Below, one piece after another: positions 35,606 to 44,657 of a DNA stretch of 64,000 nucleotides (the first letter of the stretch is position 1; the number at the start of each line of letters is the position of its first letter). The stretch comes from Paenibacillus aceti (GTDB lineage Bacteria > Bacillota > Bacilli > Paenibacillales > Paenibacillaceae). The translations under genes and the position numbers were made by a program. The stretch spans positions 3,345,379 through 3,409,378 of the forward strand of contig NZ_KZ987724.1 of NCBI RefSeq assembly GCF_003614185.1. Direction: 5' to 3'. A model generated the notes under the pieces. The model saw only the letters and a list, made by a program, of their open reading frames with translations. It was not told the DNA's origin and did not search any database.

Positions 35606-37048
35606 ATGAAGTATAATAAGTTAGGCAAGAAATTTCTGATCCCGCTGCTGGCCCTGCTGCTCACCTTCCCGCAAGCCGCAGGCGCGGCCGCGGAAAGCAC
35701 GGAACAGACGGCGGATTCAGAGCTGAAGGTATTGCAGGAGGTTCTTGATTATCTGGATGCCTATAATATCGAAGGGACACAGCGACAGGAGTTCATCAAC
35801 AACGCGATTCGCGGCATGGTCTACACCCTCGATGATCCCTATAGCGATTACTTGACTCCTGAGGAGATGGAAGAATTCGCAGGCAGCATCAATCAGGAAT
35901 ATGTAGGCATCGGCGTTACTCTCAGATATGCCAAGGATAAGCTGTATATCACTGGTATAGCCGAGGGATCTCCGGCCAAGAGTACGGGGTTGAAGCAAGG
36001 CGATATCATCACCAAAATTAACGGCGTCTCCGTTAGTGAATTGGAAGAGCTCGACCTTGGAGGACAAGCTGGTACGATCGTCCGCATCACCGTCAAACGT
36101 GGGACCAACAGCTTAACCTTCCCTGTCAAGCGTACTGAATTCTCACTCAGAACAGTGACAGGCAAGCTCATCCCATCCAGTAAGATCGGATATATCTCTA
36201 TCTCCTCCTTCTCCGACACGGCCGACGAGGAATTCAGTAAAGTATTGAATACACTGGAGAGTCAGGGGATGAAATCGCTGGTGCTGGACCTACGCGACAA
36301 TCTGGGCGGATATGTGGAGGCAGCACAGAATATTGCCAGTCAATTCATGAAGAGCGGCACCTTGATGTATACGGCAAATCAGAGCAATAAGCTGGAAAAG
36401 GTCAGCATCACAGGGGGCAAGGACATCGGAATGCCGGTCATAATTCTGACTAACGAATGGACAGCCAGCGCTTCTGAGATTCTTACCGGCGCACTTCGCG
36501 ATAACGGAATTGCCAAGGTCGTCGGTGCTCAGACTTATGGCAAAGCGCGGATTCAGAATGTGTTCCAGCTCTCTGACGGCGGCTATCTCAAAATGACGAT
36601 TGAACGATACTTAACTCCAAGCAAGGAAGACTTCAATTACGTCGGCCTTGCACCTGATATCGAAATCGATAGTAGCCCGGCAGCCCAGCTGATTACAGGA
36701 CTCTATCAAGCAGGCTTACGGCATATGGAACTGAGCGGCAGCGCCTACTCGCTGAAGGTCAATGGTGCCGAGATAAACAGCTATATCGACACGATCCAGA
36801 GTGGAGATAAAGTCTATGCTCCGGCCCGGGTACTCGCCGCACTCACCCATGGCAGCACCACATGGAACCAGGCCGCTAAGAAACTGGTTGTTACCGATCA
36901 GAACGGCAAGAAGACAGGCTTTACCCTCGCATCCAAGAGCATCAAGATGTTTAATGATGAAGCGTATATCGAACTGCATGATTTCCAGAAGAAATTTCCT
37001 GAACTGAAATGGAGCTATCAACAAGGAATCATTCATCTTTCTTATTAA
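35606..37048 (+). CDS. S41 family C-terminal processing peptidase (CtpA/CtpB-like)
   Basis: 480 residues with a cleavable-looking signal (LIPLLALLLTFPQAAGAAA). A helical N-terminal part leads into a PDZ domain (about residues 75-160, YVGIGVTLRY...GLKQGDIITKINGV). The S41 protease core has the nucleophile Ser in TASASEILTGAL and the Lys in TYGKARIQ. The C-terminal ~100 residues resemble a copper-amine-oxidase-type stalk domain (KVYAPARVLAALTHGS). CtpB in Bacillus cuts SpoIVFA during sporulation, and a similar role is possible here. I chose ATG 35606 behind AAAGGATGG. Confidence 0.9.
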   Translation: MKYNKLGKKFLIPLLALLLTFPQAAGAAAESTEQTADSELKVLQEVLDYLDAYNIEGTQRQEFINNAIRGMVYTLDDPYSDYLTPEEMEEFAGSINQEYVGIGVTLRYAKDKLYITGIAEGSPAKSTGLKQGDIITKINGVSVSELEELDLGGQAGTIVRITVKRGTNSLTFPVKRTEFSLRTVTGKLIPSSKIGYISISSFSDTADEEFSKVLNTLESQGMKSLVLDLRDNLGGYVEAAQNIASQFMKSGTLMYTANQSNKLEKVSITGGKDIGMPVIILTNEWTASASEILTGALRDNGIAKVVGAQTYGKARIQNVFQLSDGGYLKMTIERYLTPSKEDFNYVGLAPDIEIDSSPAAQLITGLYQAGLRHMELSGSAYSLKVNGAEINSYIDTIQSGDKVYAPARVLAALTHGSTTWNQAAKKLVVTDQNGKKTGFTLASKSIKMFNDEAYIELHDFQKKFPELKWSYQQGIIHLSY

Positions 37049-37087
37049 GGATTATGAGATCAAAAGCGGGCTTTGTGGACAACCACT

Positions 37088-37122
37088 AAAAAACGGCTGC
37101 CGAGTTACTCGGCAGCCGTTTT
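37088..37122. terminator. Bidirectional terminator overlapping the yutD 3' end
   Basis: AAAACGGCTGCCGAGT pairs perfectly with ACTCGGCAGCCGTTTT. On the minus strand the 5' arm encodes the last residues and stop of YutD, and T6 follows. On the plus strand it also serves the S41 peptidase gene. Confidence 0.88.
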
Positions 37123-37434
37123 CTCTTCATGGACTGTTTTATTAGAAGATTCTTTCGGGACATCCTTCAGCTTCTGCAGAACAAAGTAAGCACATCCAAA
37201 ATTGCAATACTCGTTAATGTATTCAGTGATGCCGGAATATGCCGTATCACGAGTCACCTTCGGGTGGTTATCACGTAGAAAGCCCTTTAGCCGAAGCTTC
37301 TCATAGCCCCAATCCCCGATAATGTAATCGTATCGATCAAGCACTTCACTATACCTTTGCTTGAATGCTTCCTGATTCCAAGCATTCTTATGATTGTATA
37401 TCAGTTCATATGCTCTGCTGCCAATCTGAATCAT
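37105..37434 (-). CDS. yutD: YutD family protein
   Basis: A 109-residue cytoplasmic protein with the YutD/DUF1027 pattern: IGSRAYELIYNHKNAWNQEAFKQRY, DYIIGDWGYEKLRLKGF and CNFGCAYFVLQK. Function is unknown. It follows lipA on the same strand with a 28-base gap. ATG 37434 is preferred over the TTG three bases upstream because GGAGGGAG is better spaced. Confidence 0.88.
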   Translation of the reverse strand: MIQIGSRAYELIYNHKNAWNQEAFKQRYSEVLDRYDYIIGDWGYEKLRLKGFLRDNHPKVTRDTAYSGITEYINEYCNFGCAYFVLQKLKDVPKESSNKTVHEEKTAAE

Positions 37435-37462
37435 CAATGGCTCTCCCTCCTCTTACACAGCC

Positions 37463-38362
37463 TTAGGACAACGCTGCTGCACCGTCCTTATGATCTTTAG
37501 CCGATTTAACCTGTTCATGCGCATGATAAGAGCTGCGAACGAGCGGGCCTGATTCCACATGACTGAAGCCGCGCTTCATTCCCTCTTCCTTCAGTGCTGC
37601 GAATTGCTCAGGCGTATAATACTTCTCAACACGCAGATGCTTCGGAGACGGCTGCAAATATTGACCGATCGTCAGAATATCGCAGTCTACCGCACGCAGA
37701 TCATCCATCGCCTGCAGAATCTCATCCCACTCCTCACCTACACCGAGCATGATGCTTGATTTGGTAGGAATATCAGGCTGCATCTGTTTCGCTCTTTGCA
37801 GCAATTCCAGAGAACGATGGTATTTCGCCTTGGCACGAACACGGTCAGACATACGCTCTACGGTCTCAATATTATGATTAAGAATGTCAGGCTTCGCATC
37901 CATGACGATACGAAGTGAATCTTCATCCCCCATGAAATCAGGAATCAGCACTTCAACCGAACAGAATGGCAGACGCTTGCGGATAGCCTTGATGCTTCCA
38001 GCGAAGATGGAGGCTCCCCCATCCTTCAGATCATCCCGCGCTACACTTGTAATTACGCAATGACGAAGATTCATATTCTCAGCGGCTTCGGCAACACGTT
38101 CCGGCTCCTGCAGATCGAGCTCCGTCGGCATTCCCGTATTAACCGCACAGAAACGACAGGCGCGTGTACAGATATCGCCTAAAATCATAAAAGTTGCTGT
38201 GCGATTCGCCCAGCACTCATATATATTCGGACAGCGTGCCTCTTCACATACGGTATGTAAAGTTTTGGAACGCATCATTTTTTTTATGTCCTGGTAATTA
38301 TCGCCGGTCGTCATTTTGATTCTTATCCAGTCCGGTTTCGGTTCATTTGCGAGTTTCGACAA
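37463..38362 (-). CDS. lipA: Lipoyl synthase
   Basis: A 299-residue radical SAM enzyme that inserts sulfur into octanoyl groups to make lipoate. The radical SAM cluster motif is CTRACRFC, and the auxiliary cluster cysteines are in [13 protein letters not shown]. The C-terminal RSSYHA block is present. It starts with TTG behind AAGGAAGG. It is grouped with yutD, as in other Bacillales. Confidence 0.96.
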   Translation of the reverse strand: MSKLANEPKPDWIRIKMTTGDNYQDIKKMMRSKTLHTVCEEARCPNIYECWANRTATFMILGDICTRACRFCAVNTGMPTELDLQEPERVAEAAENMNLRHCVITSVARDDLKDGGASIFAGSIKAIRKRLPFCSVEVLIPDFMGDEDSLRIVMDAKPDILNHNIETVERMSDRVRAKAKYHRSLELLQRAKQMQPDIPTKSSIMLGVGEEWDEILQAMDDLRAVDCDILTIGQYLQPSPKHLRVEKYYTPEQFAALKEEGMKRGFSHVESGPLVRSSYHAHEQVKSAKDHKDGAAALS

Positions 38363-38559
38363 GATAGAAACCTTCCTTCTTTAATTGGTTTAGGTTTGTA
38401 TTGAAGAGAATTGTAATCTCACAATGACATTTATTATACCATGAATCCACTGGGAATACCTACTTAATATATTGGAATAAAAACACAAGATTTGTTCCAA
38501 CCTAAAGGTGGATCTGCGTCTATGGACTGCAACCTCTAACCAAAGGAGGAGACGATACC

Positions 38560-39630
38560 TTGAGAATATCTTTTTCATCGATATGCAGCAAAACGGTCAG
38601 CTGTTTGATCGCCATTTCCTTAACGACAGCTGCTTGTCCTGACGGGGTGGCAATGATACCTATAGCCTCAGCCGCCGCATCTTCGGATAAACCGGACGCA
38701 GCGAGCAGCAGCCTGAGCATATATGAGCAAAGGCGGGATCTATACGAGAAGATCGGCATTCAGACGCAAATTCCGTGGTATTGGCTTGCCGCCATCGACC
38801 AATATGAACGTACAATAACTCCACGCTCACGCAAAAAGGCGAAAAAAGAAATCAAAACGGATCGCTTAACGAGTATCCGCTTCAAAGAAGGCATCTGGTC
38901 CGGCCCGATCAATCCTGATCCTGCCGATACGAACCTGACCACGATCGCCTTGTTCGGCGGCATTGGCAAGGATGCTTCGGCCGACGGGGCTGCCGATCCG
39001 ACGAATGATGATGATTCTTTGTACACCATGGCCTCCTATCTGATCAGTCTCGGTTATGAAGAAGAGGACTTCCAGATTGCCCTATGGCGTTATTATCAGA
39101 ATGATTCCGCCGTTAGACGCATTCGACAATTTGCGAAAATCTATAAAACCTTTGGCCCTATCGATCCTAGCGCCAGCGCATTTCCGCTACCGCTCCACAG
39201 CATATACACCTATCGCGACACATGGGGAGACAGACGCGGATGGGGAGGTCTTCGCACCCATGAAGGAACGGATCTGTTCGCCCCTTACGGCGTAACAGTA
39301 CGTAGTGTGTGCTATGGAATTATAGAGACCAAAGGCTGGAACCCTTATGGCGGCTGGCGTATCGGTATCCGTGATTTGCATAATCGCTACCACTACTATG
39401 CTCATTTGCAGGGGTTCGAGAAGAAGATTGAAGTCGGAGATATGGTAACACCTGGGCAGACGATAGGCTGGGTCGGCAGCAGTGGATACGGCCCGCCAGG
39501 TACGCAAGGCAGATTCCCGCCCCATCTTCACTACGGTATCTACCGGGATACAGGGACGACCGAATGGGCCTTCAATCCCTATCCTTTGCTCAAGCAATGG
39601 GAAAAGGCTGAGCGCGCCCGCAGCAGATGA
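38560..39630 (+). CDS. M23 family metallopeptidase
   Basis: A 356-residue secreted protein with an N-terminal signal-like segment. A ~190-residue helical region (KIGIQTQIPWYWLAAIDQYER) precedes a LytM/M23 domain. Zinc ligands are His and Asp in THEGTDLFA and His in PHLHYGIY, with YHYYAHL between. It starts with TTG behind AAAGGAGG. It is probably a cell-wall or cortex endopeptidase. Convergent yunB suggests, without proof, a sporulation setting. Confidence 0.88.
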   Translation: MRISFSSICSKTVSCLIAISLTTAACPDGVAMIPIASAAASSDKPDAASSSLSIYEQRRDLYEKIGIQTQIPWYWLAAIDQYERTITPRSRKKAKKEIKTDRLTSIRFKEGIWSGPINPDPADTNLTTIALFGGIGKDASADGAADPTNDDDSLYTMASYLISLGYEEEDFQIALWRYYQNDSAVRRIRQFAKIYKTFGPIDPSASAFPLPLHSIYTYRDTWGDRRGWGGLRTHEGTDLFAPYGVTVRSVCYGIIETKGWNPYGGWRIGIRDLHNRYHYYAHLQGFEKKIEVGDMVTPGQTIGWVGSSGYGPPGTQGRFPPHLHYGIYRDTGTTEWAFNPYPLLKQWEKAERARSR

Positions 39631-39679
39631 GAACCGGCTTACGGATCACTCATCTGTCGCAGACTAGCCTCAGCCCTTG

Positions 39680-40534
39680 CTATTCATGCTCTGGCGGCGG
39701 TGGTATCACCTCCTGCCCGATCTCCTGCTCCCCCCCATTCTGCGGGGCCTCTTCAGGCGAGTTGCTGCCCTCATGGGGCGGTGGCTCGCCTGCTTTATTG
39801 CGTTCGCTAGGCTGTGCGGGCAGCGCTATGCTCGGCGCGCCAGCCTGATTGCCTACCGGATTGCCTTTACTGTCATAGTAATACATCGGCACATCTCCCA
39901 CGACCAGCAAATAAGAGACAGGGATCTCCGTTTCTACAGATTGCGGCTCCATATCGAACGGAACGACGACCGCCAGCTCCGCTTTGACCCGCAAATATAC
40001 CTCCACCAGAATCATATTGATTCCGGCGTCCTGCTTACGAGTGCTCAGATCGACCTTCACATCCCCCTGCGGCTCGATCTTAATCGGAATTCTCGGGCCG
40101 AAGGAAGCCAGAATCGGACTGCCTAACGCTTGCCCGAGCGGGATCGTCTCCGATAAATGAGATACCTCTTCTAATGTATTACGCACCGTCGCAATCGTAT
40201 CCGAAGTAATCTTCATATGGGAAGAGTAGTTCAGCATGAAGCCTGATACTTTTCCATTGCTATCGGTCTTCCAATCGATCAGTCGATCGACCTGATCCGT
40301 ATTCGCCACCTGCGAAGTAATCGCCTCATTGATCGACTCTGTTGCGATTTGCTTGACACGTATGCTGGCCAGGTGCATAATTGGCCCCTTCATATGCCTT
40401 TCAACATAGCTATAGAATTGGAAGAATCCAAATATAACGAGCACCGTCATAATCAGCCATAACCAACGTCTGCTCCCAGACCGTCTCCTCGGCCTTCTCC
40501 TCCGGCTATGCCATCCTCGTCTGAACCGCAGCAT
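39680..40534 (-). CDS. yunB: Sporulation protein YunB
   Basis: 284 residues: a basic N-terminus, one membrane anchor (WLWLIMTVLVIFGFFQF), then an extracytoplasmic domain with the YunB pattern (INEAITSQV, NYSSHMKITSDTIATVRNTLEEV, GQALGSPILASFGPRIPIKI). The last ~60 residues are Pro/Glu/Gly-rich and look disordered, longer than in Bacillus. In Bacillus it is a sigma E-controlled sporulation gene. Confidence 0.88.
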   Translation of the reverse strand: MLRFRRGWHSRRRRPRRRSGSRRWLWLIMTVLVIFGFFQFYSYVERHMKGPIMHLASIRVKQIATESINEAITSQVANTDQVDRLIDWKTDSNGKVSGFMLNYSSHMKITSDTIATVRNTLEEVSHLSETIPLGQALGSPILASFGPRIPIKIEPQGDVKVDLSTRKQDAGINMILVEVYLRVKAELAVVVPFDMEPQSVETEIPVSYLLVVGDVPMYYYDSKGNPVGNQAGAPSIALPAQPSERNKAGEPPPHEGSNSPEEAPQNGGEQEIGQEVIPPPPEHE

Positions 40535-40685
40535 CTCTCCCCCTCCCCGCCAGCAGACAAACCTCTATAGACTCTTCAACAACACTTCTATACAAGTTAT
40601 GCTGAACCTGGCCAAAAAAGAAGGACTGCCCAGATAGCTTGCTTAGGGATTTAGAGAGAACGATTCATGCAACCCATCGATAGTA

Positions 40686-42023
40686 TTATTCCCCTTCCAT
40701 CTTCAATGTTTTTAATGCAATCTCACTTTCTTCTTGTATCGCCGCCAGCGCATTGTCTAATGTTTTCAGACCTGAGATTACCTCATATAGTTCCCTATTA
40801 GCAATTTCTGATATAGAACTATATAAGCCTCCCGGCATCTCTTGTGAGTTCTGATACATATAATCACCAGGTTTTAATTCATAAAAGGCTTCTATGTTTT
40901 TATTATTTATGTTCTCAATATATCTCGTTCTAGAAACTAGTTCATTTGATGATTTCCCTAATCTTTTCGCAAAATTATTTCCATTCACGAACTCTACAAG
41001 CTTCTTTGATAACTCAAGATTGCTTGTTTTTCGATTAATAGAGAATATCTGAGAAACATAGAAACCATTAGTTGTATTAGGATTCTTCTCATCAATAGGT
41101 AACGTTACAACATCCCAATTGACTGGCTTTGATGCTTTATCGATCATAGCAATCAGATAATAATTATCCACAGTTATTGCAGATTCACCTAATAAAAAAA
41201 TATTCTGTTGTCTTAAAATTTCTTCCTGTGTAATCTCTCGTTTCTCTGTTTCATGTTTTGGATCATATATCACCCCATTTTTGTATGCGTTAACAACTAA
41301 TTCGAATATCTGTTTCCACTCCGTACTATTCAAAAGAATTAAATCTCTTTTGGAGTCGTATAGACTCACCCCTTTGTAATAAGCAAGATTTTTTGCAAAA
41401 TTAAAGGGATCGTTTTGAAAAGACTGCGAAATTCCATGAATATTTATTCCGGCGTCAACAAATCTCTGTGCTAGATTCATCACTTCATCCCATGTCATTT
41501 TATTAGTAGGATATGGAACTCCAAGCGAGTCGAAAAGATCTTTATTATAGAACAATGCAGTACTGTAAAATGTAGGGGCAACACCGTATAGTTTTCCATT
41601 TCCTTTGATTTTTAAATATTCCAAGACCGAAGGAAGTATTCCATCACTATCGAACCCTTGTCCATACACAAAATCAGTTAAATCATATAAGCAATTGTCT
41701 TCATTGAGCCACACATATTCAGTTGTATTTAATACAAGGACATCTGGATTTTCTTCATCAATATATTTCTTTAAGGCTTCTTTAGAGTACGTTCCAGAGG
41801 CTTGTAAAGACTTAGTTGATACAACCTCGATATCCACTTTGGGATACTTTGTTGTAAACAACATTCCATATCTCTGTTGAAACCATTCTTCTCCCCCACT
41901 ATACAATACTGTAAGGGTACCCTTTTCAATGTCTTCAGGTTTTTCCGTGCAACCCATCAAAGTAGACAAAAAAACGATTATTACCAAGATAGAGATGGAT
42001 AAAAATTTTATTTTTTTGCGCAT
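40686..42023 (-). CDS. Orphan extracellular solute-binding lipoprotein (family 1)
   Basis: A 445-residue lipoprotein with lipobox LMGC, then a periplasmic-binding fold with KLYGVAPTFYSTALFYNKDLFDSLGVPYPTNKM and WDEVMNLAQRF, typical of sugar-binding family 1 proteins. I chose the ATG (42023) preceded by GGAGTGG at proper spacing. No permease or ATPase genes are near. Codon use and base composition are much more AT-rich than neighbouring genes, and the AT-rich state continues upstream to about 42.6 kb. A recent arrival or a remnant is likely. Confidence 0.82.
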   Translation of the reverse strand: MRKKIKFLSISILVIIVFLSTLMGCTEKPEDIEKGTLTVLYSGGEEWFQQRYGMLFTTKYPKVDIEVVSTKSLQASGTYSKEALKKYIDEENPDVLVLNTTEYVWLNEDNCLYDLTDFVYGQGFDSDGILPSVLEYLKIKGNGKLYGVAPTFYSTALFYNKDLFDSLGVPYPTNKMTWDEVMNLAQRFVDAGINIHGISQSFQNDPFNFAKNLAYYKGVSLYDSKRDLILLNSTEWKQIFELVVNAYKNGVIYDPKHETEKREITQEEILRQQNIFLLGESAITVDNYYLIAMIDKASKPVNWDVVTLPIDEKNPNTTNGFYVSQIFSINRKTSNLELSKKLVEFVNGNNFAKRLGKSSNELVSRTRYIENINNKNIEAFYELKPGDYMYQNSQEMPGGLYSSISEIANRELYEVISGLKTLDNALAAIQEESEIALKTLKMEGE

Positions 42024-42635
42024 AAGCCACTCCATTCAAATTTTATATATTTGGAAGCAAGCCTGTTGTAATTTTTATGAAATCGAGTATGTATATTCAA
42101 CTTCCATTTTATCCAATTTATAAGATTAACTGATTTTATTATGCATTTAGGTACTATATTTGTAAATAGAAAAGCAGTTTTTGTTGAAATATATCAAATT
42201 TCTTCTAAATATTCCCTGTTTTATGTCTTCATATCAAGTTATTAGTCGGAAACTCAAAGATAGCAATAAATAGGTGGAGAATTATACCAATATCAAATAG
42301 CATCTTTATGTTATTTATTTCATAGTCCCAGCCAGACTAAGTCATCTCGTTCAGGGTGTATTTAAGTTAATATTTTATACATGGATTGGGGAAATTATCC
42401 TGCAAATAATTGAATATTTTCTTATGACTCATATCTTGACCCAATACTCAACATGATTATTCAATGTCGGATAGACTTGTATATTGAACAGAAAACAAGC
42501 TTCAGAAAGGTTATTGAAATCATTCATCTCTGTAGGGTTTTAGGAGTAAAAACTGATTCAATCATGGAATGAGATAAAACCACTGGCCGGAAGGATAATT
42601 AAATGATAACGAAAAGTTGAGGTCATTTGTAAAAG
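42024..42635. other. AT-rich intergenic region without recognised genes
   Basis: About 610 bases of AT-rich sequence with stop codons in all frames. It must hold the promoter of the solute-binding protein gene. I see no tRNA, riboswitch core, long palindrome or gene remnant. Confidence 0.6.
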
Positions 42636-42691
42636 GATGAAAAAAGACTGGAAAAATGCTTGGGGAATTGCCCGTGCATTTCCAGTCTTTA
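42636..42691 (-). terminator. Intrinsic terminator of the ktr-trmH operon
   Basis: AAAGACTGGA...ATGC pairs with GCAT...CCAGTCTTT around a GC-rich loop, followed on the minus strand by TTTTTT. It lies 64 bases after the methyltransferase stop. Confidence 0.8.
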
Positions 42692-42754
42692 GTCTTTCTT
42701 GGACACTAATTTTTATTCAGACACTTATTTAGAGTCGTGGACAGGAATTATTGT

Positions 42755-43561
42755 TTAGTTAAAATACCGCTGCCGCAGCCCTTCATACAGCAGGACAGAC
42801 GCAGCCATCGCCACATTCAGCGATTCCGCCTGGCCGCGCATCGGGATGATTAATCCATCATCCATCAGCGCCCGGACTTCTTCGCTCAGCCCGCCGCCTT
42901 CACTGCCGAATAGCAGCCAGACCGGGCCGGTGAAGTCATATTCATAGCAGTTCGCTGCCGCCTGCAGACTGGTGCCGGCCAGCCTGATGCCGCGCTGCTT
43001 GGCCTGCTGGAGAATTTCCGGCAGCCGCTGATGCACGACAGGCAAATGGAATATAGAGCCCATCGTCGAGCGGATCACCTTAGGGCTATAAATATCAGCA
43101 GAGCCCGGCCCGACAATGATCCCGTCAGCCCCCACCGCATCCGCGCTGCGGATGATCGTACCGACATTGCCTGGGTCCTGAACTCCATCGAGCACGACGA
43201 CGAAGCTATTCGGCTTGTTCAGCAGCGTATCGACCTGCACCTGTTCATTCGCCTTGCGCAGAATAGCAAATACCGGCTGCGGCGTCTTCGTATCGCTGCA
43301 CTTAGCGATAACAGCGGCGGATACCGCGACCCAGCTCACGTCGAGACGAGCTGCAGCCGCAGCGGATAACTCCGCAGGAATGCCCCTATCTATCTCGTAG
43401 CAGACGCATTCGATATCCGCATCCGAGCGCAGCGCTTCCTGTACTAAGTGAATGCCTTCAATCATAAATTTATGCTGCTTGTCCCGATGCTTCTTCTCAA
43501 GCAGCAATGCCCATTCCTTCACCCGAGGATTCTGTGGTGATAAAATTTCAAGATTCCGCAT
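42755..43561 (-). CDS. TrmH family RNA methyltransferase (SpoU, YsgA-like)
   Basis: A 268-residue protein with an N-terminal substrate-binding domain and a SPOUT knot domain: VVVLDGVQDPGNVGTIIRSA (motif 1), LLFGSEGGGLSEEV (motif 2) and IPMRGQAESLNVAMAASVLLYE (motif 3). It uses SAM to methylate the ribose 2'-OH of rRNA or tRNA. Its start overlaps the end of the upstream Ktr gene by 14 bases, so they are co-transcribed. Confidence 0.92.
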   Translation of the reverse strand: MRNLEILSPQNPRVKEWALLLEKKHRDKQHKFMIEGIHLVQEALRSDADIECVCYEIDRGIPAELSAAAAARLDVSWVAVSAAVIAKCSDTKTPQPVFAILRKANEQVQVDTLLNKPNSFVVVLDGVQDPGNVGTIIRSADAVGADGIIVGPGSADIYSPKVIRSTMGSIFHLPVVHQRLPEILQQAKQRGIRLAGTSLQAAANCYEYDFTGPVWLLFGSEGGGLSEEVRALMDDGLIIPMRGQAESLNVAMAASVLLYEGLRQRYFN

Positions 43562-44222
43562 ATGCCAGCTCCAGCTTAGTCAAGTCATTCCGCTGACCTA
43601 CGATGATCAAAATATCGCCTTCCTCCAGACGATCATCCGCCGTCGGCGAAATATTCATCCTCGTCCCACGCTTGATAGCCATAACGTTACAGCCGAATTT
43701 GGCGCGAACGTCAAGCTCCTTCAGGTTCTTGCCAAGCATGGCAGAGGTCGCTCGCATCTCGGCAATGCTGTATTCATCCGACAATTCGATATAATCGAGA
43801 ATATTGGGCGAGGTCAAATGATGCGCCACTCTCAAGCCCATATCTCTTTCCGGGTAAATAACTTTATCGGCCCCTATTTTGTTCAACACTTTACCATGCA
43901 GCTCATTCTGAGCCTTAACAACGATAAGAGGCCCTCCGAGATCTTTCAGTATGAGGGTTGTTAGAATGCTAGCCTGAATATCCTGGCCGATCGCCACAAC
44001 GACAACATCGAAATTTCGGATGCCCAGCGCCCGCAGCGCTTCCTCATCGGTCGAGTCAGCCGACACCGCATGGGTCACTATATTGGATACAGCCTGGGTC
44101 CTCTGCTCATTGGCATCGATCGCCAATACGTCGAAGCCCATGCCGCTAAGCGCACTCGCAACACTAAGGCCAAACCTTCCCATTCCTATTACAGCAAATT
44201 GTTTCTTCTCTGTGCGTGCCAT
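43548..44222 (-). CDS. Ktr potassium uptake regulatory subunit (RCK domain)
   Basis: A 224-residue cytoplasmic protein with an RCK_N Rossmann domain (FAVIGMGRFGLSVASAL, VLAIDANEQRTQAV) and a C-terminal TrkA_C domain. It would gate a KtrB/KtrD-type potassium channel in response to ATP, ADP and c-di-AMP. The channel gene is not in the window. I chose the ATG at 44222; GGGGTGAT precedes it. Confidence 0.9.
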   Translation of the reverse strand: MARTEKKQFAVIGMGRFGLSVASALSGMGFDVLAIDANEQRTQAVSNIVTHAVSADSTDEEALRALGIRNFDVVVVAIGQDIQASILTTLILKDLGGPLIVVKAQNELHGKVLNKIGADKVIYPERDMGLRVAHHLTSPNILDYIELSDEYSIAEMRATSAMLGKNLKELDVRAKFGCNVMAIKRGTRMNISPTADDRLEEGDILIIVGQRNDLTKLELAYAES

Positions 44223-44352
44223 AAACCTAATCACCCCATACAAAATGGATTCGACCTAGTATACCATATTCGACTGAAAACTTGAATTTATGCAGGCCAG
44301 ATCGGGAACATTAACGACTGGGCCTATACACTATTTCAAGGAGGGTTTCTCC

Positions 44353-44586
44353 ATGTCAATTTTGCTTGATTTGCGCCAAGCTGTTATCCACAAGGTACAT
44401 GGCAAGGACAAGGACGGGCTGCGGGAAATGATCGAGGGCTCTATCGACGCGCAGGAAGCTGCGCTTCCGGGTCTGGGCGTCATCTTCGAGATCCTGTGGA
44501 AGAACATCGACCATACCAAGCAGGATGAACTGCTGACTATCCTCGATCAACAGCTGGCCCAGATCGAAATGAAGCCATTGAAATAA
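44353..44586 (+). CDS. sspI: Small acid-soluble spore protein SspI
   Basis: A 77-residue protein with the SspI pattern: LDLRQAVIHKVHG, EEAALPGLGVIFEILWKNID-like core (here AQEAALPGLGVIFEILWKNI) and a helical end. It starts at ATG 44353 behind AAGGAGGG. In Bacillus it is a minor forespore protein made under sigma G. I could not find a convincing sigma G promoter in the 130 bases upstream. Confidence 0.92.
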   Translation: MSILLDLRQAVIHKVHGKDKDGLREMIEGSIDAQEAALPGLGVIFEILWKNIDHTKQDELLTILDQQLAQIEMKPLK

Positions 44587-44608
44587 GTGGCTGTCCCATG
44601 TATAAAAT

Positions 44609-44645
44609 AAGCCTTTACTCACCGATCTCGGCTAAGTAAAGGCTT
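44609..44645. terminator. Bidirectional terminator between sspI and prfC
   Basis: An 11-bp perfect stem AAGCCTTTACT/AGTAAAGGCTT with a 15-base loop lies between converging genes, with short T runs on both sides. Confidence 0.8.
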
Positions 44646-44657
44646 GTTTTATATAGC

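Noticed and set aside
44223-44352. Sigma G promoter for sspI
   Set aside because: Candidate -10 sequences (CATTAAC, CATATTC) lack a correctly spaced -35 and depart from the consensus.
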